NCBI GenBank assembly: GCA_947627585.1
Contig: CANQWP010000006.1
Span: 1 to 18,076 of the forward strand
From: an uncultured Clostridia bacterium
GTDB lineage: Bacteria > Bacillota > Clostridia > Christensenellales > UBA1242
DNA: 18,076 nucleotides
Reading direction: 5' to 3'
Below, piece after piece: positions 14,223 through 18,076 of this stretch; positions within the stretch are counted from its first letter, which is position 1, and each line of letters starts with the position of its first letter. Under the pieces are notes generated by a model. That model did no database searches and had not been told where the DNA came from. It was given only the letters and a program-made list of their open reading frames with translations. Made by a program: the position numbers and the translations under genes.

Positions 14223-14247
14223 AAAAACTCACGTCATGTGAGTTTTT
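14223..14247. terminator. Bidirectional terminator between the pseudouridine synthase and the miniprotein
   Basis: AAAAACTCAC (14223-14232) and GTGAGTTTTT (14238-14247) form a perfect 10 bp stem with a 5 nt loop. T-runs follow on both strands. It begins right after the TAA of the plus-strand gene and lies 14 nt beyond the stop of the minus-strand miniprotein. Confidence 0.88.
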
Positions 14248-14261
14248 CTTTTGGGAATCGA

Positions 14262-14447
14262 CTATTTGCTAGCCTTTGTGGAAGAAGATTTCTTCCCACT
14301 GCAGCCTTTGCAGCTCCCTTTTGCGGACGAACTAGATTTTCCGCTTGTGGTTTTTGCGCTGGCTTTTCCGGAAGTCGCTTTTGCACTTGCTTTTGAAGTC
14401 ATTTCAGCGCTTGCTTCCATTTTTGCAGCCTTTTTTCTACCGAACAT
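14262..14447 (-). CDS. 61-residue basic Ser/Lys/Ala-rich miniprotein with a CxxC
   Basis: Not recognised as a named family. It is strongly basic and built almost only from Ser, Lys, Ala, Thr and Gly, with an internal near-repeat (KATSGKASAK / KTTSGKSSSS) and a single CKGC motif (about 46-49) near the C-terminus; no membrane segment or signal peptide. The case for a real gene is good: a near-perfect SD AAGGAGGG lies 6 nt before ATG 14447, it has its own terminator, and an upstream terminator (14544-14567) insulates it. A small hairpin (14468-14486) sits in its leader just before the SD. I found no convincing promoter. Composition recalls histone-H1-like or other nucleic-acid-coating tails, and CxxC could bind metal or form a disulfide, but both are guesses. 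Confidence 0.7.
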   Translation of the reverse strand: MFGRKKAAKMEASAEMTSKASAKATSGKASAKTTSGKSSSSAKGSCKGCSGKKSSSTKASK

Positions 14448-14543
14448 AGTTTTCCCTCCTTAAAATTCAAGGTCAAACAAACCTTGTGTTATTATTGTGG
14501 CAAAATTTGACAAAAATATACAATAACAAGTAAGAAAAAGAAT

Positions 14544-14567
14544 AAAAAAGACGAGAAAAATCTCGCC
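14544..14567 (-). terminator. Terminator behind the yrzB-like gene
   Basis: On the minus strand GGCGAGA and TCTCGTC form a 7 bp stem (one G-T wobble) with a 4 nt loop, followed by TTTTTT. It lies 72 nt after the stop of the DUF1292 gene. Confidence 0.75.
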
Positions 14568-14639
14568 TTTAAATTTTTCTTTGTCCGCAAAAAAAACAAC
14601 AAGTTACATTCGCAACACTGAATATATTGGAGAGACAAC

Positions 14640-15041
14640 TTATTTTTTGCTTGGCTTTTTCTTTGTTTCCTTCTTTGGAGCAGCGCTTTGTTCGTCAAGA
14701 AGGTTATAATATTCGTCAAACACGTCCATTGCAACCTTTTCGTCAGTTTCAACCATCAAAACTGGCGCTTTGCCCTCTTCTTCTTGAACATAGAAAACAA
14801 TTGCCTCATCATCAGCGACGCCGTCAATTTTGTCAACCGGCTTCAAAACGCAATACAATTTGTCGTTGAAAGGAATGACAGCAATTTGCTCAAATGTGAT
14901 TTTTTTGCCATTTCCGTCAACCAAAACGATTGGCTCTTTGTTATTTTCGTCCAAAAGCACGTCAACAATGTCCAGTTGCTCTTCGCGCTCTTTCACTTTT
15001 TTTGATGCTTCTTCAATTTTTTGAACTTTTTTCTTATCCAT
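14640..15041 (-). CDS. DUF1292 (YrzB-like) protein
   Basis: Small acidic protein of 133 residues. The core (about 24-115) has the DUF1292 pattern: DIVDVLLDE, IVLVDGNGKKITFEQIAVIPFNDKLYCVLKPVDK, then EAIVFYVQEEE and a C-terminal acidic helix with VFDEYYNLLDEQ. It carries an extra charged N-terminal helix (about 1-23) and a Lys-rich tail (PKKETKKKPSKK), making it longer than the 90-100 residue YrzB of Bacillus. The molecular role of this family is unknown. It follows ruvX by 11 bp, the same pairing as ruvX (yrrK)-yrzB in Bacillus. ATG 15041 follows AAAGGAG at 6 nt. An upstream in-frame extension to 15320 overlaps ruvX and is not real. Confidence 0.88.
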   Translation of the reverse strand: MDKKKVQKIEEASKKVKEREEQLDIVDVLLDENNKEPIVLVDGNGKKITFEQIAVIPFNDKLYCVLKPVDKIDGVADDEAIVFYVQEEEGKAPVLMVETDEKVAMDVFDEYYNLLDEQSAAPKKETKKKPSKK

Positions 15042-15052
15042 TTTCTTCTCCT

Positions 15053-15478
15053 TTACTTTTTTGGATGCTCGTCCAAATGGTTTTGCAAAATGATTTGTGC
15101 AGAGACTTTGTCCAAAAGCTCTTTCCGCTTTTCCCATTTGATGTGCGCCTCTTTCAAAAGCTCCTCCGCCTCGAAAGAAGTGTATCGCTCGTCCTGAAAA
15201 GCCACGTCCACGCCGGCGCGCTCTTTCAATTTTTCGCCAAAACTTCGCACAACTGCCGACATTTCGCTTTCGGTGCCGTCTGCGTTCAGCGGAAGCCCCA
15301 GCACCACCAAGTCCACGCACTTTTGCTTGACGAGATTGGAAAAATATGAAAGGTCTTTTTCCTCCGACTGAGTCTTGTAGATGTGGTCGGCGCTGGCGAT
15401 TGTCCCCGAAAGATCCGAGAAGGCCACCCCAATGCGCGCTTTGCCATAGTCAAGGCCCATTTTCCTAAAGTTCTGCAT
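15053..15478 (-). CDS. ruvX: Putative Holliday junction resolvase RuvX/YqgF
   Basis: RNase H-fold nuclease of the YqgF/RuvX family, 141 residues. It is implicated in pre-16S rRNA 5'-end processing and reported as a junction resolvase. Marks: GLDYGKARIGVAFSD (8-22) with first catalytic Asp10, VVLGLPLNADGTES (58-71), FQDERYTSFEAEELL (94-108), and KVSAQIILQNHLD (124-136), where the last acidic site of the family falls at Asp123. All three acidic positions appear present. Two starts are possible: ATG 15478 (GGTGAG at 4 nt) and ATG 15460, which begins MGLDYGK as in most homologues. I list the longer one. Its own promoter lies just upstream, and the DUF1292 gene follows in the same operon. Confidence 0.92.
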   Translation of the reverse strand: MQNFRKMGLDYGKARIGVAFSDLSGTIASADHIYKTQSEEKDLSYFSNLVKQKCVDLVVLGLPLNADGTESEMSAVVRSFGEKLKERAGVDVAFQDERYTSFEAEELLKEAHIKWEKRKELLDKVSAQIILQNHLDEHPKK

Positions 15479-15492
15479 GTCTCACCATCTAT

Positions 15493-15521
15493 ATTTTATC
15501 TATTTGCAAGAAAATAGTCAA
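15493..15521 (-). promoter_or_regulatory. ruvX-yrzB promoter
   Basis: TTGACT (15521-15516), a 17 bp spacer and TAAAAT (15498-15493), 14 nt upstream of the ruvX ATG at 15478. It follows the polA terminator. Confidence 0.65.
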
Positions 15522-15571
15522 ACAAATTGCAAAAAAATTCATTTTTTTTAACAAAAAATACGCCTTGACAA

Positions 15572-15602
15572 AAAAATAAGAAAACCCGCCATGCAGCAGG
15601 TT
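15572..15602 (-). terminator. Rho-independent terminator behind polA
   Basis: On the minus strand AACCTGC / GCGGGTT forms a 7 bp stem (one G-T wobble) around TGCATG, followed by a T-rich tail TTCTTATTTTTTTG. It lies 22 nt after the polA stop. Confidence 0.75.
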
Positions 15603-15624
15603 TGATTTTATTGATAATAAATTT

Positions 15625-18076
15625 TCACTTGCACTCGAAAAGGTTTTTGCCTTCGCCCACCGAGACAATCAGCGGAAGAGGAAAATCGCACACCGTTTCC
15701 ATGGCGTTTTTCAAGATTTTCTTCACCTTTTCCACTTCCTCAGCCGGCGAGTCCACAATCAACTCGTCATGAATTTGCAAAATGATATGGCTTTTCAAGT
15801 TTTCGGCCTGAAAACGCTTTTCCACTTCAATCATTGCCTTTTTGATGACGTCGCTGGCTGTGCCTTGAAGCGGCATGTTCATCGCCACGCGCTCGCCAAA
15901 CTTTCGCACTTGAAAATTGCTGGCGCTCATCTCCGGAATGTGTCTGATGCGCCCAAAATATGAGCGAATGAAGCCGTGTTCTTTGGCAAAATTGATGTTC
16001 TCGTCCATGAAGGTCTTGATTTTTGGATAGCGCGAAAAGTAACTTTCGATATATTTTTTTGCTCTTGCGCGCGAGGTTTTGATGTTTTGTGAAAGCCCAA
16101 AATCGCTGATGCCATAGATGATTCCAAAATTGACCGCTTTTGCGTCTCGGCGCTGCTCACGCGTCACGCGCTCCACCGGCACGCCAAAAATTTCACTGGC
16201 GGTCTTTGTGTGAATGTCCACGCCGTGAGAATAGGCATCAATCATGCTGTCTTCATGCGCCAAATTTGCCGAAAGTCGCAGTTCAATTTGATTATAGTCC
16301 GCCGAAATGATTTTTCCGCCGTCATATTTTGAGATGAAGATTTTTCGCAGCGCACGCCCTTCTTCGTCGCGCGTTGGAATGTTCTGCATGTTCGGCTCGC
16401 TGCTGGAAAGCCGTCCTGTTGACGTAAGCGTTTGATTGAGTGTCGTGTGCACGACCGGCCCGCTGGTCTCACAAATTTTTTTATAGACGTTCACATATGT
16501 GCTGATGATTTTGCTGACCTTTCTGTGCGCAATGATAAGTTCCACAATCTCGTGTTGCCAGCGAATGTCGTCCAACACGGCAAAACTTGTGGACTGCTTT
16601 TTGTTGTTAAAGCTTTTAAGCCCCAACTTGTCAAACAAAATGCCCGCCACTTGCTTTGGCGAATTGATGTTGAACTGCTCGCCCGCAAGCGCATATATCT
16701 TTTCGGTCAACTCGTCAAGTTCCGCCTTATATTTCGCGCCGAGCTCGTCCAAAATGCTCTCGTCAAGTTTAAAGCCCTCGTTTTCCATGTCGGCAAGCAC
16801 GTGAACAAGCGGAATTTCGAGGTCGCGATAAATTTCCAGCACCTTTTGCTCCTGCATCTTTTGTTCAAGTTCGCTTTTCAGCCCAATAAACTCTTGCACC
16901 TTTGCAAGAGGAAGTTTTGGCAAGCCGGCAAAAAGCACATATCGCGCAATTTCAATGTCAAAAAAGTTTTTCAAGTCAATTCCAAGCGCGCGCAAATGTT
17001 TGAGGTCGCTTTTGGAAGAATTAGTGATTTTGCAGACGTTTTCGTTCTCAAAAACCGGCTTCAAAACTTTCAGCGCGTCGTCAAGGTCAACGGTGCTGGA
17101 AAAAAAGTCAATTTCTTTCTTGATGAAAAACACTTCGTCCGGCGTGACGGCAAATTCCATTCCGTCAAGGTCGAAACAAAGAAAGTTTTTGACAGAATTT
17201 TTCAAATTTTCCACCTGCGCCAAACTTTCAAGGCAAGTGCGTTTCACCTCGGCCGTTTTTGAGCGAACACCCTCGCCAAAAATATCCTTTCGGCCGACCA
17301 AACTTCGAAAGTCCCACTCTTCAAAAAAGTCCCATGCGCCTTGCGAGAACGGAAAAACATATGTGCAATTTTCCAGAGCCCAGTCGAAGTCGCAATCGGT
17401 CTTGATTGTGGCAAGCTGTTTGGACATATATGCGCTCTCTCGCCCGGCCACAAGTTTTTCGTTCAGTTTTCCGCCAATTTTTTCGATGTTTTCAAAAACT
17501 CCGTCAAGCGTGCCAAAATCATGCAAAAGCGAGAGCGCCGTCTTTTCGCCCACGCCCGCCACGCCAGGAATGTTGTCGCTTTGGTCGCCCATAAGGCTTT
17601 TCAGCTCCACAATTCCGCTTGGCGCAAGCCCAAACTTTTCAAAAAGCGCTTTTTCATCAAATTTTTCAATCTCCGTCACACCCTTTCGCGTCAGCCAAAC
17701 TTCCGTGTGCTCGTCAATCAGTTGCAAAAGGTCGCGGTCGCCGGAGACCAAAATGTTTTTTGCGCCCGAATGCTTTGCCAGCGTGCCGATGATGTCGTCC
17801 GCCTCGATCCCCGCGATTTCAAAAATTTTGACGCCCATAATTTGGAGCATATCCTTGATGACCGGAAATTGCGCCAAAAGATCAGGCGGAGTTTCTTTTC
17901 GCCTGCCCTTATAGTCCGCAAAAATCTCATTTCGAAAGGTTTTTCGCGCATGATCAAAAGCGACAGCCAAATATGTCGGTTTTTGCTCGACAATCAGCTT
18001 CACCAAAAGATTTGCAAACCCAAAAACAGCCCCCGACGGCTGACGATTGCGATTGGAAAGATATGGCATCGCATAG
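15625..18076 (-). CDS. polA: DNA polymerase I, 5' end outside the window, 3'-5' exonuclease site degenerate
   Basis: Repair and Okazaki-fragment polymerase. The frame stays open past ATG 18069 to the window edge, reading Tyr-Ala-Met as in the family's RAFYAMP segment, so that ATG is internal and roughly 20 residues are missing. Numbering from that Met: 5'-nuclease domain (about 1-250; IEADDIIGTLA, LVSGDRDLLQLI, MGDQSDNIPGVAGVGEKTALSLL helix-hairpin-helix); a reduced proofreading domain (about 290-420) in which the usual DxE reads FDLDG and the last DxxxY-type site is not found, as in Bacillus-type enzymes; then thumb, fingers and palm. Motif A is DYNQIELR (Asp591; most homologues have Ser for Asn), motif B RRDAKAVNFGIIYG (640-653; Lys644, Phe648) and motif C QIHDELIVD (Asp768). 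The polymerase and 5'-nuclease look active; proofreading probably is not. A terminator follows. Confidence 0.96.
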   Translation of the reverse strand, partial: YAMPYLSNRNRQPSGAVFGFANLLVKLIVEQKPTYLAVAFDHARKTFRNEIFADYKGRRKETPPDLLAQFPVIKDMLQIMGVKIFEIAGIEADDIIGTLAKHSGAKNILVSGDRDLLQLIDEHTEVWLTRKGVTEIEKFDEKALFEKFGLAPSGIVELKSLMGDQSDNIPGVAGVGEKTALSLLHDFGTLDGVFENIEKIGGKLNEKLVAGRESAYMSKQLATIKTDCDFDWALENCTYVFPFSQGAWDFFEEWDFRSLVGRKDIFGEGVRSKTAEVKRTCLESLAQVENLKNSVKNFLCFDLDGMEFAVTPDEVFFIKKEIDFFSSTVDLDDALKVLKPVFENENVCKITNSSKSDLKHLRALGIDLKNFFDIEIARYVLFAGLPKLPLAKVQEFIGLKSELEQKMQEQKVLEIYRDLEIPLVHVLADMENEGFKLDESILDELGAKYKAELDELTEKIYALAGEQFNINSPKQVAGILFDKLGLKSFNNKKQSTSFAVLDDIRWQHEIVELIIAHRKVSKIISTYVNVYKKICETSGPVVHTTLNQTLTSTGRLSSSEPNMQNIPTRDEEGRALRKIFISKYDGGKIISADYNQIELRLSANLAHEDSMIDAYSHGVDIHTKTASEIFGVPVERVTREQRRDAKAVNFGIIYGISDFGLSQNIKTSRARAKKYIESYFSRYPKIKTFMDENINFAKEHGFIRSYFGRIRHIPEMSASNFQVRKFGERVAMNMPLQGTASDVIKKAMIEVEKRFQAENLKSHIILQIHDELIVDSPAEEVEKVKKILKNAMETVCDFPLPLIVSVGEGKNLFECK

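Noticed and set aside
14640..15320. A 226-residue minus-strand frame reading through the ruvX region into the DUF1292 gene
   Set aside because: The N-terminal half is an Arg/Gly-rich shadow of ruvX in another frame. The DUF1292 gene has its own SD and ATG at 15041.
16432..17914. Long plus-strand frames (276 and 319 codons) opposite polA
   Set aside because: Antisense to a well-conserved polA; no SD or domain pattern. Long shadow frames are expected from this codon usage.

Overview
This 18.1 kb window looks like a chromosomal segment of a spore-forming (or spore-former-derived) Bacillota, probably an uncultured Clostridia-type lineage. The clues are a SpoIVB signalling protease, a Phe T-box leader, AT-rich spacers with consensus SigA-type promoters, strong Shine-Dalgarno sites, and several gene pairings known from Bacillus and Clostridium: argR-recN-spoIVB, cysteine desulfurase-thiI and ruvX-yrzB. 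The exact genus cannot be read from the sequence. No tRNA, rRNA, CRISPR array, transposase or phage gene was seen.

Layout. 1-6659: spoIVB (-, runs off the left edge), a YgjP-type zinc metallopeptidase (-), a 615-residue PadR-type regulator carrying four C-terminal membrane helices (+), a COG2426 'small multidrug export' membrane protein (-), recN (-) and argR (-). The usual argR-recN-spoIVB order is interrupted by the three middle genes. 6660-6982: argR control region with two ARG boxes around a consensus promoter. 6983-13273: a minus-strand run pheS-pheT-cysteine desulfurase-thiI, headed by a T-box leader and a perfect TTGACA-17-TATAAT promoter and closed by a terminator behind thiI. 13279-14222: divergent RluA/RluD-family pseudouridine synthase (+). 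14262-18076: on the minus strand, polA (5' end off the right edge), ruvX-yrzB, and a 61-residue Ser/Lys/Ala-rich CxxC miniprotein.

How the genes work together. Phenylalanyl-tRNA synthetase expression is set by uncharged tRNA-Phe through the T-box. The cysteine desulfurase supplies persulfide sulfur to ThiI for tRNA 4-thiouridine. ArgR probably represses itself. RecN, PolA and RuvX are DNA repair and recombination functions.

The most unusual element is the membrane-tethered PadR protein together with a double-palindrome DNA element. One copy (66 bp) lies upstream of its gene and a second (64 bp) lies between pheS and pheT, in the same orientation relative to the downstream gene. I propose these are operators of one regulon, possibly read by the membrane-bound PadR protein. 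The sequence shows the repeats; the regulatory link is inference.
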